A DNA stretch of 64,000 bases from Labilithrix sp. (GTDB lineage: Bacteria; Myxococcota_A; Polyangia; Polyangiales; Polyangiaceae). Both the position numbers and the translations under genes were made by a program. The notes below the pieces were generated by a model. It was given only the letters and a program-made list of their open reading frames with translations. It did no database searches and had not been told where the DNA came from. The DNA is taken from assembly GCA_019637105.1 (NCBI GenBank), contig JAHBWF010000007.1, positions 41,552 through 105,551 of the forward strand, given 5' to 3'. The number at the start of each line of letters is the position of its first letter. Position 1 is the stretch's first letter. Shown in pieces: positions 50,471-58,146 of the stretch.

Positions 50471-51792
50471 AGGCTCGCGCGCACGCCCTCCTTCAGTGGA
50501 TGGGGCTCGGCGCGGCCGTCGGGGCGGCCTGCGGTCTCGCCTCGGCGCTCTTCCTCGTGCTGCTCGAGCGGGCGACCCAGCTCCGTGAAGCGCACGAGTC
50601 TCTCGTCTACGCGCTGCCGTTCGCCGGCCTCGTCATCGGCGCGGTCTACGAGCGGTGGGGAAGACCCATCAAGGGCGGCAACAACCTCGTCCTCGACACG
50701 ATCCACGAGAACTCGCCGCAGATCCCGCTCCGGATGGCGCCGATGGTCCTCGTCGGCACCGTCCTCACGCACGTCTTCGGCGGAAGCGCCGGGCGCGAAG
50801 GGACCGCCGTCCAGATGGGGGCGGGCCTCGCCGACGAGATCGCGCACCGGCTTCGCGTGGCGTGGGACACGCGCCGGCGTCTGCTCGCGGCGGGGATCGC
50901 CGGCGGCTTCGGTTCGGTCTTCGGGACTCCGATCGCCGGCACGATCTTCGGGATGGAGGTCGTGTCCGTCGGTCGCATCGAGTACGACGCGTTCCTCCCC
51001 GCCCTCGTCGCGGCCATCGTCGGCGATCTCGTCACGCGCGCCCTCGGCGTCGTCCACACGCCGTACCCGCACGTCGCGCACGTGGAGCTGACGCCGCTCG
51101 TGCTCGGCAAGCTCTGCGTCGTCGGCGTCGCGATGGCCCTCGCCACCACCGCGTTCGTGGAGCTCACCCACCGGCTGAAGCGCCTCCTCGAGGCGAAGAT
51201 CCCGCGGCTGCCGGCGCGGATGTTCTTCGGCGGCGTGACCGTCGTCGTCATGTGGAAGTTGGTCGGAACGAGCGACTACCTCGGCCTCGGTGTGCCGACG
51301 ATCGTCCGCTCGTTCACGGATCCCGACCTCCCGTGGTTCGCCTTCGCCGCGAAGCTCGTCTTCACGGCGGTGACGCTGTCCGCGGGGTTCCTCGGCGGCG
51401 AGGTCACGCCGCTGTTCTTCGTCGGCGCGACGCTGGGGAGCGTCCTCGCCCGCGTGCTCGGGTTGCCGATCGAGCTCGGCGCCGGCGCCGGCCTCGCCGC
51501 CGTCTTCGGCGCGGCCGCCAACACGCCCGTCGCGCTGTCCATCATGGCGGTGGAGCTCTTGGGGGTCGCCGCGTTCCCGCACGTGATGATCGTCGCGGTC
51601 ATCGCGTACATCCTGACGGGCCATCGCGGGATCTATCCGGCGCAGCGGCTCTACCTCCGCAAACAGGGCGGGTTCCTCCGGCCGCCGATTCCGCTTCGGG
51701 ACTATCGAGACTCGGTCGTCCCGCCGCCCGATCCAGGACCGCCGTACGACGAGCCCGCCGAGAGCGCGCGGAGCGCGAGACATGGCGAGTGA
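50467..51792 (+). CDS. CLC-F-type fluoride channel/antiporter
   Basis: The 441-residue inner-membrane protein has the CLC fold. In the first filter region the usual GSGIP is replaced by GGNNLVLDTIHE (70-81), typical of the fluoride-exporting CLC-F clade, and the gating glutamate is kept in GREGTAVQMG (E111). The helix N region GGEVTPLFFVGATLGSVLA and the inner tyrosine region are recognisable. A tail of about 40 polar residues follows the last helix. It should expel fluoride by F-/H+ exchange, and the upstream fluoride riboswitch supports this. The start overlaps the small protein's stop; the end overlaps the MFS gene by 11 bases. Confidence 0.92.
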   Translation: MKARAHALLQWMGLGAAVGAACGLASALFLVLLERATQLREAHESLVYALPFAGLVIGAVYERWGRPIKGGNNLVLDTIHENSPQIPLRMAPMVLVGTVLTHVFGGSAGREGTAVQMGAGLADEIAHRLRVAWDTRRRLLAAGIAGGFGSVFGTPIAGTIFGMEVVSVGRIEYDAFLPALVAAIVGDLVTRALGVVHTPYPHVAHVELTPLVLGKLCVVGVAMALATTAFVELTHRLKRLLEAKIPRLPARMFFGGVTVVVMWKLVGTSDYLGLGVPTIVRSFTDPDLPWFAFAAKLVFTAVTLSAGFLGGEVTPLFFVGATLGSVLARVLGLPIELGAGAGLAAVFGAAANTPVALSIMAVELLGVAAFPHVMIVAVIAYILTGHRGIYPAQRLYLRKQGGFLRPPIPLRDYRDSVVPPPDPGPPYDEPAESARSARHGE

Positions 51793-53017
51793 GCCTCCGG
51801 CCGCGGCTCGCTGGCTCAATCGAACGGTGCTCGGGATCGGGCTCGCGAGCCTCTTCTCGGACGTCGGACACGAGATGGCGACGAGCGCGATGCCTGCGCT
51901 CCTCGCGTCGCTCGGCGCGGGCTCCGCGACGCTCGGCGTCATCGAGGGCGTCGCGGACGGTCTCTCCAGCTTCGCGAAGCTCGCGGCGGGGCACTACTCG
52001 GACCGACTGCGTCGCCGTAAGCCGCTGGCGGTGATCGGGTACTTCATGACGGCGTCGGGGATGGCGAGCTTCGCCCTGGCGACGCAGGCCTGGCACGTCC
52101 TCGTCGCCCGCGTCTTCGGCTGGGTGGGGCGCGGCGCGCGAACGCCGGTGCGCAACGTCCTCTTGACGGAGGCGACGACCCCGGAGACGTACGGTCGTGC
52201 GTTCGGGCTCGAACGCACGATGGACAGCGCCGGGGCGATCGTCGGTCCGCTCCTGGCTCTCGTCTTCGCCACCGTCCTGTCGGCGCGGCACGTCTTCGTC
52301 TTGACCTTGATCCCCGGCGTCGTCGCCGCGCTCCTCGTCGCGCTCCTCGTGAAGGAGAAGGCGCACGAGCGCGGTCCGGCGCGACCCTTCGTCGCGAACG
52401 CCCGCGCGTTGCCGCGAAGCTTCCGGAGGTTTCTCGCCGGGGTGGGCGTCGCCGGCCTCGGCGACTACTCGAACACGCTCCTCATCCTCTGGGCGACGCA
52501 GGCCTGGACTCCGCGGCTCGGAGCTCATCGCGCGGCCACCCTCGCGATGGCGTTCTACGTCGGTTACAACGTCGTCTACACGGCGTCGTGCTCGCTCGCC
52601 GGCTGGCTCGCGGACCGATACGCGAAGCATCGCGTCCTCGCCCTCGGATACTCGCTCGCGGTCGTGCCCGCCGTCGCGCTCCTGCTCCCGGGCGACGCCT
52701 ACCTGAAGTTCGCCGTCGTGTTCGGGATCTCGGGTCTGTACATGGGCTTCTGGGAGACGGTCGAGAGCACGATCGCCGCGACCCTGCTGCCGGACGACGC
52801 CCGAGGATCGGGCTTCGGGGTCCTCGCGACGGTCAACGGTCTCGGGGACCTCGTCTCGAGCGTCCTCGTGGGCAGCCTCTGGGCGCTCTCCCCGTACCTC
52901 GCCATGGGGTTCGTCATCGTGACCTCGCTGGCCGGCGCGACGGTCATCGTCTCCGCCCCCTCCGGCGCGGAGGCGCATGCCGCTCGCGGCTCGACCGAAG
53001 AAGAGGAGCGCTCATGA
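51782..53017 (+). CDS. MFS transporter in the fluoride operon
   Basis: The 411-residue protein has 12 predicted helices and the MFS motif DRLRRRKPLAVIGY after helix 2. It resembles sugar/drug-type MFS proteins with SDVGHEMATSAMPALL near the start. Its 11-base overlap with the CLC gene places it in the fluoride operon. The substrate is not known; export of fluoride or of a metabolite that builds up when enolase is blocked are both possible. The stop directly abuts that of the convergent CLC gene (53012-53014). Confidence 0.85.
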   Translation: MASEPPAAARWLNRTVLGIGLASLFSDVGHEMATSAMPALLASLGAGSATLGVIEGVADGLSSFAKLAAGHYSDRLRRRKPLAVIGYFMTASGMASFALATQAWHVLVARVFGWVGRGARTPVRNVLLTEATTPETYGRAFGLERTMDSAGAIVGPLLALVFATVLSARHVFVLTLIPGVVAALLVALLVKEKAHERGPARPFVANARALPRSFRRFLAGVGVAGLGDYSNTLLILWATQAWTPRLGAHRAATLAMAFYVGYNVVYTASCSLAGWLADRYAKHRVLALGYSLAVVPAVALLLPGDAYLKFAVVFGISGLYMGFWETVESTIAATLLPDDARGSGFGVLATVNGLGDLVSSVLVGSLWALSPYLAMGFVIVTSLAGATVIVSAPSGAEAHAARGSTEEEERS

Positions 53018-54319
53018 CGAAGATGACGAGGAGCGCTCATGACGTCCGCTCATGCGAGCGTGCCGGCGGCCCGTCTTGGCCGGGGTGTTGGCGAGGCCCT
53101 CGCCGATCCACGCCGCGACGAGCACGGCGACCCACGCGAGCTTCAAGAGCTCGGTCCCGCCCCACTCGGCGGCGAGCGCGATGGCGGTGAGCGGAGCGTT
53201 GTAGTTCGCGGCGAGGTAGGCGCAGACGCCGATCGCGCACGCCGTCGCGGGCGTCAGGCCCGGGAGGAACGGCTGGCACGACGCGCCGAGGAGACTGCCG
53301 ACCGTCAGCGTGATGACGAGCAGCCCTGCGACCCCGGAGGTGCCGAACGTCGCCCAGACGGAGACGAGCTTCAAGACGAGAAGTCCCGCCGCGGCGGCCC
53401 CGATGAACTTCGCCGTGAACACCGCGTGGGCGAGGGGCAGGCCCGCCTGGAAGGTCCAGGTGTCGCCGAACAGGATCCACGCGATGTAGCCGCTCAGCGA
53501 CGTCACCGCGCCGCCGCCCAGGGCGCGCCAGTACCACGGCAGGTGGCCCGTCCGAACACGAACCCAGACGAGCACGCGCTGAAAGCGCCGCGACAGGAGG
53601 CCCGCGACGACGCCGATCACGAGCGCGCCGAGGAAGGCATCGGGCCGGGTGCTGACCTCGCTCGGAAAGGGCAGCAGCGGATCGTTGTCGAGAATGGCGC
53701 CGTGCACGAGGTGCGCGACGAGCGCCGCCAGCGACGCCGGCACGAGCGCGGTGGAGTCCATGTCCTTCGAGAACGGGGTCTCGAGGGCGAGCAGCGTTCC
53801 CGCGAGCGGCGCGCGGAAGATCGCCGACACGCCCGCCGCGGCCCCGATGAGGAGCCCGTTCGCCGCCGCGATCCCACGAAGCGGCCGGTGACGCTTCAGC
53901 GTGTAGAGCACGTAGAGCGCGACGCGGGCGCCGAGCCACTGGCTCGGACCGCCGAGCCCCGCCGAGGCGCCGAGCCCGACCGTGGCCATGCATGCCCCGA
54001 CCTTCATGGCGTCTTCGCGGGCCGAGAGCGACTCCGGAGGCTCATGGTAGTGAACGACGACCTCGTTCAACATGCCGACCGTGCGGACCCGAAGTCGGTG
54101 AAGGATCGCGCCCGAGATCAAGAGGCCTGCGATCGGCCACACGACGCGTACCTCGACCGGCGTGGAGCCGAGGTGGCCCCAGAGCAGCTCGTTGCAGACG
54201 AGCTCGAGGCCGGCGACGCCGAGCCCGGAGGCGACGCCGACGGGCAGCGCGTAGGCGACCATCCTCCGCAGCTCGACGATCTTGCGCTGCCAGCGCGGCG
54301 GAAGCTTGAGCGGGGGCAT
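53012..54319 (-). CDS. Divergent CLC-family protein lacking the gating glutamate
   Basis: The 435-residue membrane protein has the CLC fold, but the motif aligned to GREGP is GLGGPSQ (121-127), so the glutamate that gates antiporters is missing. The first filter region reads RTVGMLNEVVVHYHEPPES with a Gly-Met pair (82-83), and a Met at this place is known in some CLC-F proteins. Loss of the glutamate would favour an open, channel-like pathway. It lies three bases downstream of the enolase-like fragment and shares its fluoride riboswitch. The terminal RSSSSSS run arises from a short repeat (GAGGAGCGCTCATGACG) shared with the end of the convergent MFS gene. Confidence 0.85.
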   Translation of the reverse strand: MPPLKLPPRWQRKIVELRRMVAYALPVGVASGLGVAGLELVCNELLWGHLGSTPVEVRVVWPIAGLLISGAILHRLRVRTVGMLNEVVVHYHEPPESLSAREDAMKVGACMATVGLGASAGLGGPSQWLGARVALYVLYTLKRHRPLRGIAAANGLLIGAAAGVSAIFRAPLAGTLLALETPFSKDMDSTALVPASLAALVAHLVHGAILDNDPLLPFPSEVSTRPDAFLGALVIGVVAGLLSRRFQRVLVWVRVRTGHLPWYWRALGGGAVTSLSGYIAWILFGDTWTFQAGLPLAHAVFTAKFIGAAAAGLLVLKLVSVWATFGTSGVAGLLVITLTVGSLLGASCQPFLPGLTPATACAIGVCAYLAANYNAPLTAIALAAEWGGTELLKLAWVAVLVAAWIGEGLANTPAKTGRRHARMSGRHERSSSSSS

Positions 54320-54322
54320 CTC

Positions 54323-54628
54323 TCACTCGGCGTCTCGCGAGGGGACGGCTCGTCGAGGTGTCGGATCGGACCGCCAGCGCGGGTGCTCGCCCGAGGATCG
54401 GCTCGAACGCTCGAACGCGACCTCGTGAGCGCCGAGCGCCGGCGCGAACGCTCCTTCGTCGCCGACGCCGCTCGCGAGGCGCGCGGGCACCGAGGCGGCT
54501 CCTGCACGCCCGTCCTCGAGGACGACGTCGACCTCGACCGTCGGCAGCGCGCGGGAGTCGAGGATCTCGCGCGCCCGGATCGCGCGGACCCGCGTGGGAT
54601 GACGCTCGTGCTTCCGCTCCTCCGCCAT
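54323..54628 (-). CDS. Miniature enolase-like protein (internally deleted enolase) under a fluoride riboswitch
   Basis: The 101-residue frame opens like enolase ([20 protein letters not shown]; classic REILDSRGNPTVEVDV at 20-35), keeps a degenerate form of the following PSGASTG loop (VPARLASG), and then jumps directly to [19 protein letters not shown], the VGDEGGFAPNL segment found about 150 residues further on in normal enolases. All later domains are missing, and the tail is low-complexity. Normal enolase has about 430 residues, so this cannot be an active enolase. Yet it has an intact ATG, a GGAGG ribosome site and a fluoride riboswitch, and ends three bases before the CLC gene. Enolase is the classic fluoride-inhibited enzyme and a known riboswitch target. 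It may be a decaying gene or a reused fragment. Confidence 0.75.
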   Translation of the reverse strand: MAEERKHERHPTRVRAIRAREILDSRALPTVEVDVVLEDGRAGAASVPARLASGVGDEGAFAPALGAHEVAFERSSRSSGEHPRWRSDPTPRRAVPSRDAE

Positions 54629-54644
54629 ACGGTCCTCCGTACTC

Positions 54645-54710
54645 GGTAGGAGTCATCATCCCTGCCAGGTCACCCGGCGGGGCGGTTCAGGCGGAACTCC
54701 ATCGCCTTCC
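54645..54710 (-). ncRNA. Fluoride riboswitch 2 (crcB RNA)
   Basis: Read on the minus strand, GGCGATGGAGTTCCGCC and TGAACCGCC are near-perfect crcB consensus. A hairpin follows (CCCCGCC against GGCAGGG with one mismatch), and then ATGATGACTCCTACC, the conserved 3' element. The 3' CTCCT of the aptamer can also pair with the AGGAG of the ribosome site (GGAGG) just ahead of the ATG, giving a simple on-off switch for translation: ligand-bound aptamer holds CTCCT and frees the site. It precedes the miniature enolase and a CLC gene. Confidence 0.9.
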
Positions 54711-54713
54711 CGC

Positions 54714-54741
54714 AACATGGTCACCGAGCGCGTCGCGTCAA
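54714..54741 (-). promoter_or_regulatory. Candidate promoter of riboswitch 2
   Basis: On the minus strand TTGACG (54736-54741), a 16-base spacer and CATGTT (54714-54719) would start transcription at or just before the aptamer's first bases. Confidence 0.45.
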
Positions 54742-55379
54742 CGTGACGAGACGCCACGAGCCGATCGCGGCGACGGCGAAGGGCCTCCCAGCTCGGCTCC
54801 ACGAGGAGACCGCCGCTCTCGGCGCGAGCTGCGCAAGAGGACCACGCCCCACTCCTCGTCGTGAGGATGCGAAGGCGACGCTCGAAGCTCAACGTGGAGC
54901 TCACCGCCGTCGAGGACGCCGCGCGGAGACGACGCCCCCCCGAGCGACGAGGCCGCGCGCGTCCCGAGGCTCGGCGGTTGAGTGACGCGAAGTCCGGGCG
55001 GCGCGACGAGCGACGAGGCCGCGCGCGTTCCTGCTCTCGGCGGCCGAGTGACGGAAGACGGGGCGGGACGTGCCCGTCGCGACTCCTCGCGGGACATCGC
55101 GAGGCTCCGTTGCGTGTCCGCGTCCATCGCATGCTACGCTCGCTTCGAGCGGCGGCCTCTCGTCGTCCACGTCGAGGTTGAATGAGACGACGACCGGCAT
55201 CCTCTCTGCGCGCGCGCTCGACCCCCGAGAACGGCGTCGCCTCGAGGGAGAGTCGCGGGCGTCCGAGCTCGTCGCGGCCCCCTTCCCCGACGTCGAAGCC
55301 GTAACGCCGTGCCCGAGACGGCGATCGCAGCCTCATCGAGGCGGGACGCCCCGGACAGGCTGGAGGGAGGCCATCCTCG
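54742..55379. other. Non-coding stretch between riboswitch 2 and the ankyrin gene
   Basis: About 640 bases with only arginine-rich or repeat-derived frames, none with a family match. A degraded direct repeat at 54941-55054 is the main structure. It probably holds the promoter of the ankyrin gene near 55300-55379, although no clear hexamers are visible. Confidence 0.4.
54941..55054. repeat. Two imperfect 47-bp direct repeats with 67-bp period
   Basis: CGAGCGACGAGGCCGCGCGC opens both copies (54941-54987 and 55008-55054), each ending in GAGTGACG; about 6-8 positions differ in the middle. Confidence 0.6.
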
Positions 55380-56504
55380 ATGAGCTCTTCAGACGTCCCG
55401 GTCGAGGTTCGAAGGGCGCTCTACGAGGGGGTCACGTCGGGCGCGCTGGACGCGATCCGTGCCGTGCACCGGCAGCACCCCGACGCGCTGCGGCAAGGCT
55501 GGTCGGGGCTCGGTTCACCGAGCTACCTCCACCTCGCGGCGCGCAAGGGCCAGCTGGACATGTGCCGCCTCCTCGTCGACCTGGGGATTCCGGTCGACGA
55601 CGCGTGCGTCGCGCAGGGGCGATGCACGCCGCTCTCGGAGGCGGCCGTCGCGGGGCATCTGCCCATCGTTCGCTTCTTGCTGGACGCGGGCGCGACGGCG
55701 GACGGCCCCGAAGACGCCGACTCGACGCCGCTCATGGGTGCCGCGATGGAAGGCCATCGGGAGGTCGTTCAGGCGCTCGTCGCCGCGGGTGCGGACGTTC
55801 ACCGTGAGAGTTTGAGGGTGCCGCAGACGGCGTTGGACTTCGCGGTCGTCTACGCGCACAAAAAGGCCGGCCATCACGTGGAGGTGGCCGAATTCCTGCG
55901 CGCCCGGGGGGCCATTCGGCCGTACCTGGAGAAGCACGACTGGAGCGGCGTCGATCAGCAGCTCTACGTCGAGCACGTCGAACGCGCCCTTCAGGGGTTC
56001 GTGAACCCGCGGCCCCTCGTGTCGGTCGAGCGCGAGGAACGGACGCCGGTCGTCGTGCGCAAGGCGTGCATCCCCTCCAGATACGAGCTCCAGTTGATCT
56101 TCACGGCAGGGTTCGAGCCCGGTCGAAGGGAGCTGGCGATCGTGCTGCCCGCCACGTGGCCACTCCACGATGCCAGCCTGCGGTCACCCCACCATTCCGC
56201 GCCCGTCGACACGTTGGCCGCGCTGGCTCGGTGCGATGCGAAGAGTGGCGATTGGCTGCGCCACGGCGGTTGGAAGGAGAGCGCGCCCGGTGCCGAGGGC
56301 GCCTCGCCGTGGCTCGCCACGCTCGCCGCGCCCCTCGAGCAGGAGCGCGAAGGCGACGATCGCCTGGCGCGCACGTTGTTCATCGTTCCCTTCAAGCCGC
56401 GTAAGTCGACGAGAGATCTCGGGACGGAGGCGGCTTCGAGGGCGGACAAACTCATGCAAAAGCCGTGGAAGCACTTGGCCTTCGCCGGCCTGACGGCTCG
56501 ATGA
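55380..56504 (+). CDS. Ankyrin-repeat protein with a C-terminal SUFU-like region
   Basis: The 374-residue protein has three or four ankyrin repeats in residues 45-150 (SYLHLAARKGQLDMCRLLVDLG; TPLSEAAVAGHLPIVRFLLDAG; TPLMGAAMEGHREVVQALVAAG). The C-terminal 170 residues read like the suppressor-of-fused-type domain common beside bacterial toxins and immunity genes (YELQLIFTAGFEPG, then LAIVLPATWPLHD), but this assignment is tentative. No signal peptide. It lies alone between non-coding stretches. An immunity or protein-binding role is plausible. Confidence 0.75.
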   Translation: MSSSDVPVEVRRALYEGVTSGALDAIRAVHRQHPDALRQGWSGLGSPSYLHLAARKGQLDMCRLLVDLGIPVDDACVAQGRCTPLSEAAVAGHLPIVRFLLDAGATADGPEDADSTPLMGAAMEGHREVVQALVAAGADVHRESLRVPQTALDFAVVYAHKKAGHHVEVAEFLRARGAIRPYLEKHDWSGVDQQLYVEHVERALQGFVNPRPLVSVEREERTPVVVRKACIPSRYELQLIFTAGFEPGRRELAIVLPATWPLHDASLRSPHHSAPVDTLAALARCDAKSGDWLRHGGWKESAPGAEGASPWLATLAAPLEQEREGDDRLARTLFIVPFKPRKSTRDLGTEAASRADKLMQKPWKHLAFAGLTAR

Positions 56505-56702
56505 GCCTGGAGCGGAGCGAGCCGCGCCCCGAGGCGGCTCGTACGCCCCGTTCGGCCGGTCGCGCACGTTTCGCGCGGAGCGACGCTCTCGGCGAACACC
56601 ATGACCGTCTCCGAGAGGAAGCAGCGCCGAGGAGACCGCGGCGCGCCTCGCGGGCCTCGGGTCCCCCGGCGTGGAGGAACGCCGTCGAACGGAGCGCGCG
56701 CG

Positions 56703-57011
56703 TCAGCGCCGGCGCCGGCTCGTCACGTGGAGCAAGCGGACCACCAGGTCCTGGACGTCCTCCGGTGAGGCGTCGTAAGCCCGCCCGACCTCGTACGCGG
56801 CCGGGCTGAGGTCCTTCACGGGGCCGAGGAGCTCGCCGGCCGCGACGCGCAGGCCCTTGGCGAGCGCGAGGACCGTCGAGAGCGACGGATCGCGTCGGCC
56901 GTTCTCGACCGTGCCGATGTAGTTCGGGGAGAGCTTCGAGCGCTCGGCGAGCTGCTCGAGCGTCCACCCGAGAGCCTCCCGCCTGCGCCTGACCTCGTCG
57001 CCGAACGACAC
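56703..57011 (-). CDS. XRE-family transcriptional regulator
   Basis: The 102-residue protein has an N-terminal helix-turn-helix (GWTLEQLAERSKLSPNYIG and VENGRRDPSLSTVLALAKGL) and a short C-terminal region with PAAYEVGRAYDASPEDVQ. It is of the small Cro/CI-type class. The upstream gap (57012-57276) has an A/T-rich patch at about 57055-57100 that probably carries its promoter. Target unknown; the ankyrin gene next door points towards it, so control of that gene is possible. Confidence 0.88.
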   Translation of the reverse strand: MSFGDEVRRRREALGWTLEQLAERSKLSPNYIGTVENGRRDPSLSTVLALAKGLRVAAGELLGPVKDLSPAAYEVGRAYDASPEDVQDLVVRLLHVTSRRRR

Positions 57012-57276
57012 GGCTCCGAGGTTCGTGGATGCATGCGGTCAGGTGAACGCCCGATCGAATTGATATGCAACCTTATTGTGTTGAAGCAAAATTGACGCGA
57101 GCGGTCGACGCGGCCCGGCGAAGGCGAGCACGCTCGACTCCGGGGTGAGGAGCGCGGTGGAGGAAGGCCGGATCGGGGAGGACGAGGACGACGGCGCCTC
57201 GTTCGCGTGAGGAGGGGATGCGGGGCATCCCGCCGGCACGTGGGCTCGGCCAAAGATCAACTCTCGGTGGTCCTGG

Positions 57277-57807
57277 CTAAGGAGCGCTTTGACCAGGGCA
57301 CGGCGCCGTGCTCGCGATGAGCGCCGATGTCTCGACAGGGGGACAGCCCGTCCAGTCCGGGCCGAGTTTCATGCCGACGGACGACGACGTCAGGACGATG
57401 ACTCCGTCCGCACGCTTGAAGCAGGCAGCGTCGCTGTTCATCGGGCCGCTCCAGCAGCCGACCACGACCGACGAGCGGCATCGGTTCGCTTCGTCGAACC
57501 GCCATCCAGCCACCGGACCACAGCGATCCGGGCAGGTGGACGCTGGGATCGGGCAAGGGGCCTGAAGCTGAAGCTCCAAGAGCGACGGATTGAACGGCTC
57601 TCTCGACGTTTGCGTCGGTTCGGCCGCGGGCGCCGCATCCGAGCGGTGCTCGCCCGCGTTGGGCGGCTCGGACGCCCCCCGAGCCGCCGCAGGCGCCGCC
57701 GTGTCGCCGTCCTTCGTCGCCGAGCCCGGTGTCGGCGCACGTTCCGAAGAAGTGCAGCCCGCGATCAAGAGGGAGGCAACGGTTCCAAGCCTCACGGCCA
57801 TCTTCAT
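57277..57807 (-). CDS. Lipoprotein of unknown function
   Basis: The 176-residue protein begins with a lipobox signal (LLIAGC, C18) and an alanine/proline/glutamate linker to about residue 70. The C-terminal half has eight cysteines in close pairs (PCPIPASTCPDRC, VGCWSG, AACFKR, TGCP), as in a small disulphide-rich domain. Nothing homologous is recognised. Divergent from the MFS gene at 58147. Confidence 0.65.
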   Translation of the reverse strand: MKMAVRLGTVASLLIAGCTSSERAPTPGSATKDGDTAAPAAARGASEPPNAGEHRSDAAPAAEPTQTSREPFNPSLLELQLQAPCPIPASTCPDRCGPVAGWRFDEANRCRSSVVVGCWSGPMNSDAACFKRADGVIVLTSSSVGMKLGPDWTGCPPVETSALIASTAPCPGQSAP

Positions 57808-58113
57808 GGAGATCGGTCGTGCAAGCTGCACACCGGCGCCCGGATGGGGTTGCGAGGCAGGTTGACGCGACTCCCCGGCAACCGACGGGGAAGCGACCGC
57901 ACGTCCCTGCACTCGCGCTCGGGCAGCCCTCGGCTCGGGCCACCGCCGGTCGGTCCCATCGTCGATCGTCACCTCGCGATCGCCCTCACCTTCGCGGGGG
58001 CCATCGCGGCGCGCCACCGTCGGTGGGTCCCCATCGTCGATCGTTACCCGCCTTCCCCGGTCGGTGTGAGCGCCGGGCCTTCGGCACGTCACGTCCAGGA
58101 GCTCCCCCTTATT
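57808..58113. other. Divergent intergenic region with a 19-bp direct repeat
   Basis: CCCATCGTCGATCGTCACC (57955-57973) recurs with one change (C to T) at 58030-58048, 75 bases apart. No gene. The Fur-like box at 58114 follows. These may be binding sites for a regulator of the flanking lipoprotein or MFS gene. Confidence 0.5.
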
Positions 58114-58132
58114 GAAAATGAATTTCATTTTC
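58114..58132 (+). promoter_or_regulatory. Fur-like box
   Basis: GAAAATGAATTTCATTTTC is palindromic and matches the Fur consensus GATAATGATAATCATTATC at 14 of 19 positions. It lies 14 bases before the MFS start codon, where a bound repressor would block transcription or initiation. Confidence 0.65.
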
Positions 58133-58146
58133 GATAACCTCGAGAC

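Noticed and set aside
54323-54628. Calling the enolase-like frame an active enolase
   Set aside because: It has 101 residues, lacks the barrel domain and most catalytic residues, and joins two distant segments.
54738-55127. 129-residue minus-strand frame with internal repeat GTRAASSL
   Set aside because: Its repeats simply reflect the DNA repeat at 54941-55054, the composition is Arg/Ser/Pro, and there is no ribosome site.
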